Shown: piece after piece, positions 1 to 8,001 of the stretch | Position numbering within the stretch: the stretch's first letter is position 1 | Layout: each line of letters opens with the position of its first letter | Virus record (IMG/VR): IMGVR_UViG_3300008108_000057 | Location: 1 to 64,000 of that record | DNA length: 64,000 nt | Strand: one strand, 5' to 3' | Source: a virus | Program-made: the position numbers and the translations under genes | The notes under the pieces: generated by a model | The model's input: only the letters and a program-made list of their open reading frames with translations | What the model was told of the DNA's origin: nothing | Database searches by the model: none

Positions 1-684
1 GATACCTCTCCTAAAACAATAGGAATGGCTGAACGGTTCTATGCCTTTGTGGAGAACTGCTGCAAAGAATTTAAGATGGTCCTCTACATTGTAGGCAATC
101 ACGAACATTATAATGGTGACTTTAGTGAAACTTTGCCATTAATCCGCAAATACCTAAAGTTTGAAAATTTAGTCGTACTAGATAAAGAAAGTATCCGTAT
201 AGGCGATACAATTTTCTTTGGCGGTACATTGTGGACTGATATGAACAAAGAAGATCCTTTTACGTTCTATCGTGTACAACGTGGTATGAATGATTTTCGT
301 TTAGTGACCAATAAACAAGTTGGTGAGGACTGTAATTTCCTTCCACAAGATGCAGTAGAAGATCATAAATTGTTTTTGGCTAAACTAAAAACTTGTTTGA
401 CGTTGAATCCAGAAACTAAGTTTGTGGTTGTTGGTCATCATGCACCAACAAAAGAAAGTGTTAAGCCTAGATATAAAAAGGATCATGAAATCAATGGTGC
501 ATATTCAAGTGACCTAGTAGAATTCATACTTGATCACCGTAACATCAAACTGTGGACGCATGGTCATACCCATGATGAGTTTGATTACATGGTAGGCACT
601 ACCCGTATCGTTTGCAATCCTCGTGGCTATGATGGCTATGAAGATCGTGCCGATCAATTTAAACTCAAATATGTGGAGGTGTAG
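1..684 (+). CDS. Metallophosphoesterase (calcineurin-like), 5' end cut by window edge
   Basis: The frame is open from base 1, so the true start lies upstream and the ATG at 25 is internal. The visible part has the later blocks of the calcineurin-like phosphoesterase fold: GNHEHYNG, GHHAPT and a C-terminal THGHTHDEFDY, which supply metal-binding Asn and His residues. The first block (DxH and GD motifs) must be in the missing N-terminus. These enzymes cleave phosphomono- or diesters with a dinuclear metal site; the substrate cannot be told from sequence. It heads a run of small genes, and a GGAGG Shine-Dalgarno for the next gene lies inside its last codons. Confidence 0.85.
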   Translation, partial: DTSPKTIGMAERFYAFVENCCKEFKMVLYIVGNHEHYNGDFSETLPLIRKYLKFENLVVLDKESIRIGDTIFFGGTLWTDMNKEDPFTFYRVQRGMNDFRLVTNKQVGEDCNFLPQDAVEDHKLFLAKLKTCLTLNPETKFVVVGHHAPTKESVKPRYKKDHEINGAYSSDLVEFILDHRNIKLWTHGHTHDEFDYMVGTTRIVCNPRGYDGYEDRADQFKLKYVEV

Positions 685-685
685 T

Positions 686-907
686 ATGCGTGGTGAAATC
701 CTAAGAGCAAGTTTAATTCATTTTCAGAGCCATATTCAAAAACATCGTGTAAATGTTGAGGTAATGCTGCGTAATCCTACAGCATTACCAGAACATACTG
801 ATTTGATGGATGCAATTGAAAAAGAATTAGCATACATTGCCGAGTATCAAGATAAGATTGAGGCTTTGAAATTGTTTCCTGTCTTTGATGGAAAAGAACA
901 TGACTGA
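686..907 (+). CDS. Small hypothetical phage protein, 73 aa
   Basis: The start is the ATG at 686, right after the previous stop, because a GGAGG sits at 674-678; an upstream in-frame ATG at 623 lies inside the previous gene and is unlikely. The protein is helical and charged (KELAYIAEYQDKIEAL), soluble, with no motif I recognise. Its end overlaps the next gene by 8 bases, so the two are probably translated together. Function unknown. Confidence 0.65.
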   Translation: MRGEILRASLIHFQSHIQKHRVNVEVMLRNPTALPEHTDLMDAIEKELAYIAEYQDKIEALKLFPVFDGKEHD

Positions 908-1112
908 AATAGTCAAAGACTCTCTGGTCGTTGATAGGTTCATTGAGCAACTAGGTGAGTATGCTATGCTTCAAAATCAATTCGGTGAGCATGAGCGTGG
1001 TATACTCATAAATAAGGCTGCTATTGTCATTAGACTGTTGACTCATCATTGCATGGCTTATGATATTGGCATCCCTGCTCAACAAATCAATGCCATCATA
1101 AATGGAAAATAG
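900..1112 (+). CDS. Small hypothetical phage protein, 70 aa
   Basis: I chose the ATG at 900, which overlaps the end of the preceding gene; in-frame ATGs at 885 and 888 would lengthen it by a few residues. The product is a predicted all-helical soluble protein without Cys clusters or a nucleotide-binding motif. It overlaps the following small membrane protein by 11 bases, consistent with an operon of tiny accessory genes. Function unknown. Confidence 0.6.
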   Translation: MTEIVKDSLVVDRFIEQLGEYAMLQNQFGEHERGILINKAAIVIRLLTHHCMAYDIGIPAQQINAIINGK

Positions 1113-1236
1113 TTTAATCTACTTTGTCTTTTTTCTTTTCTTATTTTTTGCCATTCGTCTTGGTGATCCGTTTGGCTTTTTCTTGACAATAATTGGTTTC
1201 TTTGTTATGATGTATATTATGGAGAATAATGATTAA
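1102..1236 (+). CDS. Small membrane protein, 44 aa
   Basis: This short frame fills the gap between its neighbours: ATG at 1102 inside the preceding gene, stop at 1234-1236, whose last A is the first base of the next ATG (TAATG). The product is almost entirely hydrophobic (IYFVFFLFLFFAIRLGDPFG, then a second apolar stretch ending VMMYIMENND), suggesting one or two membrane helices. A GGAG at 1221-1224 inside it serves the next gene. A holin-like or membrane-modifying role is conceivable, but nothing specific supports it. Confidence 0.6.
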   Translation: MENSLIYFVFFLFLFFAIRLGDPFGFFLTIIGFFVMMYIMENND

Positions 1237-1976
1237 TGCGTGTATATATTTCCAATTATCGTAATCACTGGTATTCACCATATACATGGATTGATTATGC
1301 TTTCTTTTGGACTGATTGGTCTAAATGCAGCCGTAATCGTAATATCATTATGGATGAAAAGTACATTGAACATCCCGAATGGGTGGATAAGATTGCTGAT
1401 TTCCTTACACCTATTTCCCGTGGTATTCAAACTGTCTTAGATAAGATACATCCTCCCATTAGATATGTTAAGATTGACCATTGGGATACATGGAGTATGG
1501 ATAGTACTCTCTCCAATATCATTCTTCCTATGCTGAAACAACTGCGTGATACCAAACATGGTTCACCTATAGTTGATGCTGAAGATGTACCAGAAGAACT
1601 ACGCATAGTTGGCTATGAAGGTGGATCATCACAATTTATATTAGAGTTTGAAAACCAAGAACAATATCAAAAAGACTCTTGGGATATCACCCATCGTCGT
1701 TGGGAATGGGTATTGAATGAAATGATTTTTGCCTTTGAGCATATCGTAGATGATTCATGGAAAGAATCATTTGCTTCTGGTGAAATCGATATGCTTTGGA
1801 TACCTGTTGATAAAGATGGTAACGAAGTACCTAAAGGCGAACACTCATACTACCAGATGGGTCATGGGCCAAAACATACCTATGTGTGTGACTATGAAGG
1901 TATGCAGAAGGTAGAGGACCGTGTACAGAATGGTCTAAGACTGTTTGGTAAATACTATAGTGGGCTGTGGGATTGA
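1236..1976 (+). CDS. Conserved phage protein of unknown function, 246 aa
   Basis: The start at 1236 overlaps the previous stop and has a GGAG 11 bases upstream. The sequence is Trp/Tyr/His rich and contains a striking block, KIDHWDTWSMDSTLSNIILP followed by MLKQLRDTKHGSP, and later RRWEWVLNEMIFAFE. From memory this pattern recurs in hypothetical proteins of aquatic T4-like phages, but I know of no assigned function. No signal peptide, membrane segment or known catalytic motif is visible. It is the largest member of this small-gene operon. Confidence 0.75.
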   Translation: MRVYISNYRNHWYSPYTWIDYAFFWTDWSKCSRNRNIIMDEKYIEHPEWVDKIADFLTPISRGIQTVLDKIHPPIRYVKIDHWDTWSMDSTLSNIILPMLKQLRDTKHGSPIVDAEDVPEELRIVGYEGGSSQFILEFENQEQYQKDSWDITHRRWEWVLNEMIFAFEHIVDDSWKESFASGEIDMLWIPVDKDGNEVPKGEHSYYQMGHGPKHTYVCDYEGMQKVEDRVQNGLRLFGKYYSGLWD

Positions 1977-1978
1977 CA

Positions 1979-2218
1979 ATGAAGTATTATACCATCTGTT
2001 ATCCTGATGTGACCACTTTGGGTCATGAATATACCCATTGGGAAACACTATCGGAGCAAGAGATAATAGAACAGTATTGGGTGCATTGGTTTACAAAGAT
2101 GATTAACAATCAACAACCTACAGAAGAATTAACAACAGAAAGATGCATAGAGGATTGGTGTATTGTGCATTGGGCAGAACGAAACTACTGGAGAGAGATG
2201 AAGGACTGTATAGCATGA
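1979..2218 (+). CDS. Small conserved hypothetical protein, 79 aa
   Basis: The ATG at 1979, just after the previous stop, is preferred over the in-frame ATG at 1967 inside the previous gene. The product starts MKYYTICYPD and has a CIEDWCIVHWAERNYW segment rich in Trp and acidic residues. Similar short proteins next to the preceding 246-aa gene are familiar from aquatic T4-like phages, so the pair may act together. The stop overlaps the next start as ATGA. Function unknown. Confidence 0.65.
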   Translation: MKYYTICYPDVTTLGHEYTHWETLSEQEIIEQYWVHWFTKMINNQQPTEELTTERCIEDWCIVHWAERNYWREMKDCIA

Positions 2219-2457
2219 TATCCATTATTCATTACATTAGTGCCAAACGCAGATTAGAAGAAGCAGATAAAACATTCGCCATGTTAGATGGTGATGTATC
2301 GCCTATGATGCGGGCACAGAGAGATATGATTAAGTTTGAAGCAGAATATTACCAAGAAAGAGTTGGTAGATTGGCACTTTATGCATTAGGTGTTGCAATT
2401 GTTTCGTTAGTGTGTTATATTACATATGCTGTTTTTATTCATGTAGGAGTGTTATAA
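2215..2457 (+). CDS. Small single-pass membrane protein, 80 aa
   Basis: The start at 2215 forms an ATGA overlap with the preceding stop; a longer in-frame extension to 2143 lies wholly inside that gene. The N-terminal half is charged and helical (AKRRLEEADKTFAMLDGD), and the C-terminus is one membrane helix (LALYALGVAIVSLVCYITYAV) followed by a short tail. It may be a membrane-anchored regulator or a lysis accessory, but there is no direct evidence. Confidence 0.6.
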   Translation: MISIIHYISAKRRLEEADKTFAMLDGDVSPMMRAQRDMIKFEAEYYQERVGRLALYALGVAIVSLVCYITYAVFIHVGVL

Positions 2458-2460
2458 ACT

Positions 2461-2718
2461 ATGAAAGTAATTGAATATTTGAAGAATCATCTAAACTATG
2501 TTATGATGGCTGTTGTTTTGATTGGTCTGGCATTTCTTTTGTTTTTGACTGCTAAAAGAAGTTTTGAAGAACTAAAGAACCCACCTGCACTTGCTGATGT
2601 AAAAGGTGTACAGAATCATTTAGTGTGGGATGTAAATGGTAACTGTTACTTTGTACGTCCACACAATGAATACACTAACTATCTTGTTGCTGTACCCGAT
2701 TGTAACAAAGTTCGCTAA
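2461..2718 (+). CDS. Small membrane-anchored protein, 85 aa
   Basis: It begins three bases after the preceding stop. The N-terminus has a basic start (MKVIEYLKNHLN) and one membrane helix (YVMMAVVLIGLAFLLFLTA), followed by a roughly 50-residue soluble domain with two Cys (GNCYF and PDCNKV). The topology suggests an inner-membrane anchor with the domain outside the cytoplasm, where the Cys pair could form a disulfide. No family recognised. Confidence 0.6.
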   Translation: MKVIEYLKNHLNYVMMAVVLIGLAFLLFLTAKRSFEELKNPPALADVKGVQNHLVWDVNGNCYFVRPHNEYTNYLVAVPDCNKVR

Positions 2719-2727
2719 GGAGAAAAT

Positions 2728-2901
2728 GTGAAAGCTTATTCTGGTTTTAAAATGTCACAAGAAACAAAACGTATGCTCTCTGTAACGTCAAAAGAGAATC
2801 TTCCTTTCATGAAAAAACTTTTCATTGGGGCAGAGATTGCAGAAGCAAAAGCAAAGCAAGCAAAAATTAAAGATAATTCTAAACCCGATTTGGAGGCATA
2901 A
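2728..2901 (+). CDS. Small basic hypothetical protein, 57 aa, GTG start
   Basis: The only ATG near the ribosome site (2726) runs straight into TGA, but the overlapping GTG at 2728 opens a 57-codon frame that ends exactly at the next ATG (TAATG at 2899-2903). An AAGGAG at 2718-2723 is correctly spaced. The product (starts KAYSGFKMSQ) is Lys/Ala rich in its C-terminal half, probably one helix. Exact filling of the gap and the stop/start overlap make it likely real. Function unknown. Confidence 0.6.
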   Translation: MKAYSGFKMSQETKRMLSVTSKENLPFMKKLFIGAEIAEAKAKQAKIKDNSKPDLEA

Positions 2902-3185
2902 TGGCTACATTTATTGAAGTTGATTCTGTAGAAAAAGGCTGTAAAGTAATCATCAATCTTGATGATATTATTGAGATTGCTCCACTTGCTGCTGGTGGTT
3001 GTGTATTGTTCTTTGCTGATTCTGCTGCTGTTAATGGTAAGTCTGCATATGCCGTAAAAGATAGTTATGAACAATTCAAACAATTTGCAATGCAAACAGT
3101 AACGGCAGAATCTATTTCTGCTCGTTTCCCAACCAAGAAAGAATCAAAAGAGAAAACCGATAAACTGGAGATCCCTAAGTTCTAA
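2901..3185 (+). CDS. Small conserved phage protein, 94 aa
   Basis: It starts at the A shared with the preceding stop, with a GGAGG at 2892-2896 just upstream. The protein opens MATFIEVDSVEKGCKVIINL, a beta-rich domain, then KDSYEQFKQFAMQ and a Lys/Glu-rich tail. I recall similar short proteins in aquatic T4-like phages with no known role. No enzymatic motif is visible. Confidence 0.65.
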   Translation: MATFIEVDSVEKGCKVIINLDDIIEIAPLAAGGCVLFFADSAAVNGKSAYAVKDSYEQFKQFAMQTVTAESISARFPTKKESKEKTDKLEIPKF

Positions 3186-3187
3186 TC

Positions 3188-3796
3188 ATGAACATCTTTT
3201 ATCTACATAATGATCCTGTGAAGTGTGCAGAGATGCACAACGACAAACATTGCATTAAAATGATTCTAGAATACTGTCAGCTACTCTCTACGGCTCACCG
3301 TATTCTAGATGGCACAGAAACTCAAGCCAAATCAAAAACTGGTCGTAATGTTAAGCGTTGGGTACTGAACAATGAGATGGAGAATGTCTACTACTCTGCT
3401 ACTCATATCAGTCACCCATCCGCTGTTTGGGCAAGACAATCGGCAGCAAACTATGATTGGCTTGTTCACTTGTTGATGGCTCTCTGTAAAGAATATACCT
3501 ATCGTTACGGTAAGGTGCATAAGTGTGAGCAGATAGGCCTAGTACAAGCATTGAGAATTCATCCTAAGAATATTCCCAATGATAGAGTATTTACTGAACC
3601 CACACCTGCTATGCCTGAAGATGTAAAAATTTCTGGTGATTCCATTGCTTCTTACAGAAATTATTACATAAATAATAAGACGCATCTTGCATCATGGAAA
3701 GGTAAAGTGAATTCAAGACCTATACCTAAATGGTATACTGAAGGTTGTCTCCAGAAAATGGTTGATATCAACCAAGAACTTGGGTTGTACGCTTAA
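3188..3796 (+). CDS. Conserved phage protein, His/Cys-rich N-terminus, 202 aa
   Basis: The opening segment HNDPVKCAEMHNDKHCIKMI, with HISHPSAVW and EPTPAMPEDVK further on, is characteristic of a conserved family I associate with aquatic T4-like phages. The clustered His/Cys/Asp residues near the N-terminus suggest a metal site or nuclease-like active site, but I cannot name an activity. The C-terminus is basic (WKGKVNSRPIPKWY). It starts three bases after the preceding gene and is the last gene before the pstS leader. Confidence 0.65.
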   Translation: MNIFYLHNDPVKCAEMHNDKHCIKMILEYCQLLSTAHRILDGTETQAKSKTGRNVKRWVLNNEMENVYYSATHISHPSAVWARQSAANYDWLVHLLMALCKEYTYRYGKVHKCEQIGLVQALRIHPKNIPNDRVFTEPTPAMPEDVKISGDSIASYRNYYINNKTHLASWKGKVNSRPIPKWYTEGCLQKMVDINQELGLYA

Positions 3797-3809
3797 AAAA
3801 AATTTCAAA

Positions 3810-3827
3810 TTGTGACAGTTCCGTTAC
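3810..3827 (+). promoter_or_regulatory. Degenerate PHO-box-like direct repeat upstream of pstS (candidate)
   Basis: Two 7-base units, TTGTGAC and CCGTTAC, are separated by 4 bases, giving the 11-base periodicity of PhoB sites. Each matches the CTGTCAC form of the half-site at 5 of 7 positions. The location, 39 bases before the pstS start, is right, but the match is weak and could be chance. Confidence 0.25.
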
Positions 3828-3865
3828 TTTTTGAGTGTTTAAGCAGTTCAACCAAAGGAGATAAC

Positions 3866-4897
3866 ATGAAATTCAAAAAAGTATTAGCAGCATCCTTCCT
3901 ATTTCTCTCTACGGTTGTATCAGCAGCAGAATTTACTGGTGCAGGTGCAACCTTTCCTTTCCCAATCTATGCTAAGTGGGCTGAAGCATACAAAGCACAA
4001 ACTGGCATTGGTCTAAACTATCAATCAATCGGTTCTGGTGGTGGTATTCGTCAAATCAAAGCCAAGACAGTTGACTTTGGCGCAAGTGATATGCCATTGA
4101 AGCAAGACGAATTAGATAAAGAAGGACTGATGCAGTTTCCTGCAATCATCGGTGGTGTTGTGCCTGTATTTAATCTAGATGGTATTGAATCGGGCAAACT
4201 AAAACTCACACCTGAGATTATTGCAAATATTCATTTAGGTAAAATTACAAAATGGAATGATAAAGCAATTGCAGAAATCAATCCTGGTGTTAATCTACCT
4301 GCAATGAATATTACTGTTGTGCATCGTGCAGATGGTTCAGGGACTACATTTATCTGGACAAACTTTTTAGGCAAAGCCAATGCAGAATTTGCCAAAGCAG
4401 TAGGTGAAGGTACAGCAGTTAAATGGCCAGTGGGTGTAGGCGGTAAAGGCAATGAAGGTGTTGCAGCACAAGTACAAAGACTGAAAGGTGCGTTTGGTTA
4501 TGTTGAATATGCATATGCAAAGAGAAATAAAATTCCTTATGCATCACTAAAAAATCGTGATGGTAATTTTGTATCACCTGATGATTCTACATTCAAAGCA
4601 GCAGCCGCAAATGCAGATTGGAAAAATGCACCAGGTATGTATTTGTTACTCACATGGCAAACAGGTAAGGATGCTTGGCCAGCAACAGGTGCAAGTTTCA
4701 TTCTTATGCACAAGCAACAAGCAGATACACTAACAGGTCGTGCAGTTCTCAAATTCTTTGATTGGTCATACAAGAATGGTGCTCAGATGGCAACTGAACT
4801 AGAATATGTTCATATGCCACAAGACGTAATCAAACTTGTACAAGACAACTGGCGTAAGGATCTAAAAGGTCCTGACGGTAACCCAATCTGGAAGTGA
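3866..4897 (+). CDS. pstS: Phosphate ABC transporter substrate-binding protein PstS
   Basis: 343-aa periplasmic phosphate-binding protein. The ATG at 3866 is chosen because an AAAGGAGAT precedes it and the protein then begins with a signal peptide (MKFKKVLAASFLFLSTVVSA, cleavage before AEF). Family blocks follow: GAGATFPFP, IGSGGGIRQI, DFGASDMPL, and later HRADGSGTTF, which line the phosphate site. The length is typical for PstS. The phage carries no other Pst component here, so the protein would feed the host PstCAB transporter. Eight bases downstream lies an outer-membrane phosphate porin, so the pair covers both envelope barriers. pstS is a known auxiliary gene in marine T4-like phages. 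Confidence 0.95.
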   Translation: MKFKKVLAASFLFLSTVVSAAEFTGAGATFPFPIYAKWAEAYKAQTGIGLNYQSIGSGGGIRQIKAKTVDFGASDMPLKQDELDKEGLMQFPAIIGGVVPVFNLDGIESGKLKLTPEIIANIHLGKITKWNDKAIAEINPGVNLPAMNITVVHRADGSGTTFIWTNFLGKANAEFAKAVGEGTAVKWPVGVGGKGNEGVAAQVQRLKGAFGYVEYAYAKRNKIPYASLKNRDGNFVSPDDSTFKAAAANADWKNAPGMYLLLTWQTGKDAWPATGASFILMHKQQADTLTGRAVLKFFDWSYKNGAQMATELEYVHMPQDVIKLVQDNWRKDLKGPDGNPIWK

Positions 4898-4904
4898 GGA
4901 CAAA

Positions 4905-6311
4905 ATGAAACTATTTAAAAAACTTTCTATCGTAGTTGCACTAGCCGCAGTAATTCCTGCATATGCTGATGAGTATAAAGAAACATTGAATATTCTCAGA
5001 GAGAAGAATGTAATCACTCAAAAAGAATATGAATCAAAACTCAAAGCATATGAAGAAAGAGAAGAAAACAAAAAGTTTGCAGAACAGCGAATTGACAAAG
5101 ACGTTAGCGATTCAGTCAAATATAGACAAGCCAGAGCAAACGATGGTTCAGTCACAGAAAATGGAATCGGACTTAAATCAAAAGATGGTAACAACACCAT
5201 TCAATTTACAGGTCGATTACATATGGACTATCGACAGTACACACCAAATTACGGTGTCGGTCAAACCACGGATTCGTATCAAAACGTAGCAGAGATGCGC
5301 CGTGGTAGATTTGGTGTTCGTGGACAATTCGCAAAAGACATCAAATATGAATTCTCTGGTAACTTTGGTAATGATGTCGGTGCAGCATCTTCATCAACCA
5401 CAATGGATGTTGCATGGGTAAACTATGCAGCCAATCCAGAACTACAATACCAATTCGGTTTATTCAAGATGCCATTCAGTCTTGAGCAACTGCAAAGTTC
5501 CAACAATCTTGATATGATGGAGCGTAGTTTGATTGGTCAAGTTGAAGGTGAATTTATTCCTGGTAAAGAAACTGGTTTTATGATTCACGGTATTCCTAAG
5601 CCTGGTTTGACATACGCTATTGCAGCAAGTCGTGGTCGTGCTAACAAAGACGCTGTGTCGGATGGATTTGATTATATTGGCCGTGTGACTACAAACATTG
5701 CTGAACTACAAGGTAGCAAAGCATATACACTACACTTAGGTGCTGCATATAGTACAGGTGAAATCAAAGGTGGTGTTGCACCAGCAAGTGGCAGAACAGA
5801 AGCACGTTCACAAAATGCTTGGTTCACTGGCTCTGCATTAGGTGGTGTAACTGAGAGAACCCGTCAAGGCCTTGAAGCAGCATTTGCATATAATGCTTTG
5901 AAAGTACAAGCAGAACAATTTAATTTCATATATGATCCTACAACAGGAAACAATCAAGAAATTAAAGGCTATTATGTTCTTGCAGCATACAATCTGACTG
6001 GTGAATCATATAACTACAAAGATGGTGTATTTGGTGCAATCAAACCTGCTAATCCTTTAGACAAAGGTGGTAAAGGTGCCGTGCAAGTCAATGTGCGTAT
6101 GAGTGAGTTTGATGCCAGCAATATCACAGTTGCTACTGGTAAATCAAATCGTGCTACTGCCATGACCTATGGTATCACATGGTTTGTTACCGATAATATG
6201 CGTTTCATGGTGAACTATGTTGACACTAAATTTGATGCACTTGTAGGTAGCTCAGGTAGCCGTGTGAATGGTGACCGTGCTATTATGTTTAGAAGCCAAC
6301 TAAACTTCTAA
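4905..6311 (+). CDS. Phosphate-selective porin (OprO/OprP-like outer-membrane protein)
   Basis: 468 aa with a signal peptide (MKLFKKLSIVVALAAVIPAYA), a helical segment with KNVITQKEYE and KAYEEREENKKF, then a long beta-barrel-type domain from about residue 95 (IQFTGRLHMDYRQY onwards). It ends in Phe (RSQLNF), the usual C-terminal signal for outer-membrane barrel insertion. The architecture matches the OprO/OprP family (PF07396), trimeric anion channels for phosphate. It directly follows pstS and was probably acquired with it. I would expect PhoB or late phage control, but no promoter is visible between the two genes. A general porin is the main alternative. Confidence 0.8.
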   Translation: MKLFKKLSIVVALAAVIPAYADEYKETLNILREKNVITQKEYESKLKAYEEREENKKFAEQRIDKDVSDSVKYRQARANDGSVTENGIGLKSKDGNNTIQFTGRLHMDYRQYTPNYGVGQTTDSYQNVAEMRRGRFGVRGQFAKDIKYEFSGNFGNDVGAASSSTTMDVAWVNYAANPELQYQFGLFKMPFSLEQLQSSNNLDMMERSLIGQVEGEFIPGKETGFMIHGIPKPGLTYAIAASRGRANKDAVSDGFDYIGRVTTNIAELQGSKAYTLHLGAAYSTGEIKGGVAPASGRTEARSQNAWFTGSALGGVTERTRQGLEAAFAYNALKVQAEQFNFIYDPTTGNNQEIKGYYVLAAYNLTGESYNYKDGVFGAIKPANPLDKGGKGAVQVNVRMSEFDASNITVATGKSNRATAMTYGITWFVTDNMRFMVNYVDTKFDALVGSSGSRVNGDRAIMFRSQLNF

Positions 6312-6366
6312 TTATATAAATCGGTCACAATGATAAGGTGACTCTGGACCCGTAACCAGAACTAAT

Positions 6367-7182
6367 ATGCAAAAAACATACCGTAGTATTTTTATATCCG
6401 ACGTTCATTTAGGAACGAAAGATTGTAAAGCCGGACATCTTAACAATTTTCTCAAGCATAATACATGTGAAACACTATATCTTGTGGGTGATATAATTGA
6501 TGCGTGGAAAATTAAACAGAATAAATGGCGTTGGAAACAAAGTCACACAAATGTGATTCGCAGAATATTAGGTCATGCTAAGAGAGACACTAGAGTAGTT
6601 TATGTATTGGGAAATCATGATGAGTTTCTCAGACCGTATTTACAATACAATTTAAATTTCGGAATGGTAGAAGTATACAATCAAATAGAACATATTGGTG
6701 CTGATGGTAAACATTATCTTGTGGTACATGGCGATTTGTTTGACGGTATTACAAGGCTAGCCCCTTGGCTTTCATTTTTAGGAGACAAAGCATATGACGC
6801 CGTTTTATCTTTCAATACTAGAATCAATAGCATCTTACATAGAATGGGCTTTGGTTATTTTAGTCTCAGTCGCTATCTTAAACACCGGGTAAAAAAAGCA
6901 GTAGACTTCATGTTTCAATTTGAAACAAATTTAACAGTATATTGTAAGAAAAAAGGATTTGATGGAGTAATTTGTGGGCATATTCATCATGCAGAGATAA
7001 AAGAAATTGATGGTGTTGTTTATATGAATGATGGTGATTGGGTTGAATCGTTGACTGCACTTGTTGAGCATCATGATGGCAGATGGGAAATAGTCACATG
7101 GACACAGGAGAGCGATAATGTGGTTGATGATATTGATAGCGGTACACATAAACAATCCAAAGGACATTCCAGGAAGAATTAA
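6367..7182 (+). CDS. LpxH-like UDP-2,3-diacylglucosamine diphosphatase family phosphoesterase
   Basis: 271-aa calcineurin-like enzyme of the LpxH type. Motifs in order: SDVHLG, GDIIDAW, GNHDEF, VHGDLFDG and CGHIHHAEI, together forming the dinuclear metal centre, with a helical insert between GD and HGD blocks as in LpxH. LpxH removes UMP from UDP-2,3-diacylglucosamine in lipid A synthesis; relatives with other substrates exist, so the exact reaction is inferred. The protein is somewhat longer than bacterial LpxH (about 240 aa), with a charged tail that overlaps a nested small gene. Its neighbours, a porin and a glycosyltransferase, suggest remodelling of the host cell surface. Confidence 0.8.
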   Translation: MQKTYRSIFISDVHLGTKDCKAGHLNNFLKHNTCETLYLVGDIIDAWKIKQNKWRWKQSHTNVIRRILGHAKRDTRVVYVLGNHDEFLRPYLQYNLNFGMVEVYNQIEHIGADGKHYLVVHGDLFDGITRLAPWLSFLGDKAYDAVLSFNTRINSILHRMGFGYFSLSRYLKHRVKKAVDFMFQFETNLTVYCKKKGFDGVICGHIHHAEIKEIDGVVYMNDGDWVESLTALVEHHDGRWEIVTWTQESDNVVDDIDSGTHKQSKGHSRKN

Positions 7183-7288
7183 TTTGCAGTTTGAAACACA
7201 ACAACAATGTGAACAAACTTTACAGTCTATGACATACTGGTTGAAGTTTGATAATTTCAAAGTTGAAGGAAAGTGTGTAAAGAGATGA
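7118..7288 (+). CDS. Small hypothetical protein, 56 aa, overlapping the LpxH-like gene
   Basis: This frame starts 65 bases before the end of the upstream gene and ends in an ATGA overlap with the glycosyltransferase. An AGGAG at 7106-7110 is 7 bases before its ATG. The product begins with an apolar stretch (MWLMILIAV) followed by PKDIPGRINLQF, a Gln-rich helix and YWLKFDNFKVEG, ending in CVKR. The composition is protein-like and both junctions favour a real, translationally coupled gene. Function unknown. Confidence 0.65.
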   Translation: MWLMILIAVHINNPKDIPGRINLQFETQQQCEQTLQSMTYWLKFDNFKVEGKCVKR

Positions 7289-7995
7289 AACTAAGCGATA
7301 AAATTACTATTGTTATTCCTTGTAGGAACGAAGAAAATTATATAAATCATTTGCTTAATTCTTTACGTCAACAGAAGATAGGTGACACTAGAATTATTAT
7401 TGCCGATTGTTCAACAGATAACACTAGAGAAGTAATAAGAAATAATCGTGCTTTTTTGAATATTGAAATTATTGAAGGTGGTCCTGTTGCAACTGCAAGA
7501 AATAATGCAGCCAAACTAGTTACGACACCTTATATTCTATTCATAGATGCCGATGTAATATTCTTTGATAATTACACAATTCGTGATGCTGTTTTTGAGA
7601 TGGAACACAACAACTTAGATTTGATTGGAGCAAACATCAAGTGTTATGAAGATAATTGGAAAGCAGAACTTGGGTTTATGATTTTCAATAAGATCAATCA
7701 TATACTAAAACATTTCTCTCCTTTTGCTGTTGGTGCATTCATGTTAACTCGCAAGAGTAAGTTTGATGAGTTTGGTGGGTTTCAAGATAAGTTTTTAACG
7801 TCAGAAGATTACTTCCTTTCACGAATGTATGATCCCAAAAAGTTTAAAATAATAAATCACTATTTTGGCCAAGATGCTAGACGATTTAAAAAGATGGGTT
7901 ACTTTGGTATGGCTTGGTACCTCATCAAGAATTTTTGGAATAGAAACAATGAGAAATATTGGAAGAATTTAGATGCTAGTAAGTATTGGAACTAA
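7285..7995 (+). CDS. Family 2 glycosyltransferase (GT-A fold)
   Basis: 236 aa. The ATG at 7285 overlaps the preceding TGA (ATGA); an in-frame GTG at 7273 is possible but not needed. The N-terminus ITIVIPCRNEENYI is the GT2 nucleotide-sugar binding strand, followed by ADCSTDNT and FIDADVIF, a DxD-type motif for the metal-bound sugar nucleotide. GAFMLTRKSKFDEFGGF and the TSEDYFLS acidic motif complete the catalytic half; the C-terminus is basic and aromatic. No membrane helices, so it is cytoplasmic or peripheral. It may glycosylate host surface polysaccharide or phage DNA or protein; the context favours the envelope. Confidence 0.85.
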   Translation: MKLSDKITIVIPCRNEENYINHLLNSLRQQKIGDTRIIIADCSTDNTREVIRNNRAFLNIEIIEGGPVATARNNAAKLVTTPYILFIDADVIFFDNYTIRDAVFEMEHNNLDLIGANIKCYEDNWKAELGFMIFNKINHILKHFSPFAVGAFMLTRKSKFDEFGGFQDKFLTSEDYFLSRMYDPKKFKIINHYFGQDARRFKKMGYFGMAWYLIKNFWNRNNEKYWKNLDASKYWN

Positions 7996-8001
7996 ATATA
8001 C

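Noticed and set aside
2736-3095. 119-codon minus-strand frame
   Set aside because: It runs against two plus-strand genes with ribosome sites and stop/start overlaps, and its composition is not protein-like.
7273-7284. GTG start of the glycosyltransferase at 7273
   Set aside because: The ATG at 7285 forms an ATGA overlap with the 56-aa gene, and the AAGGA is too close to the GTG.
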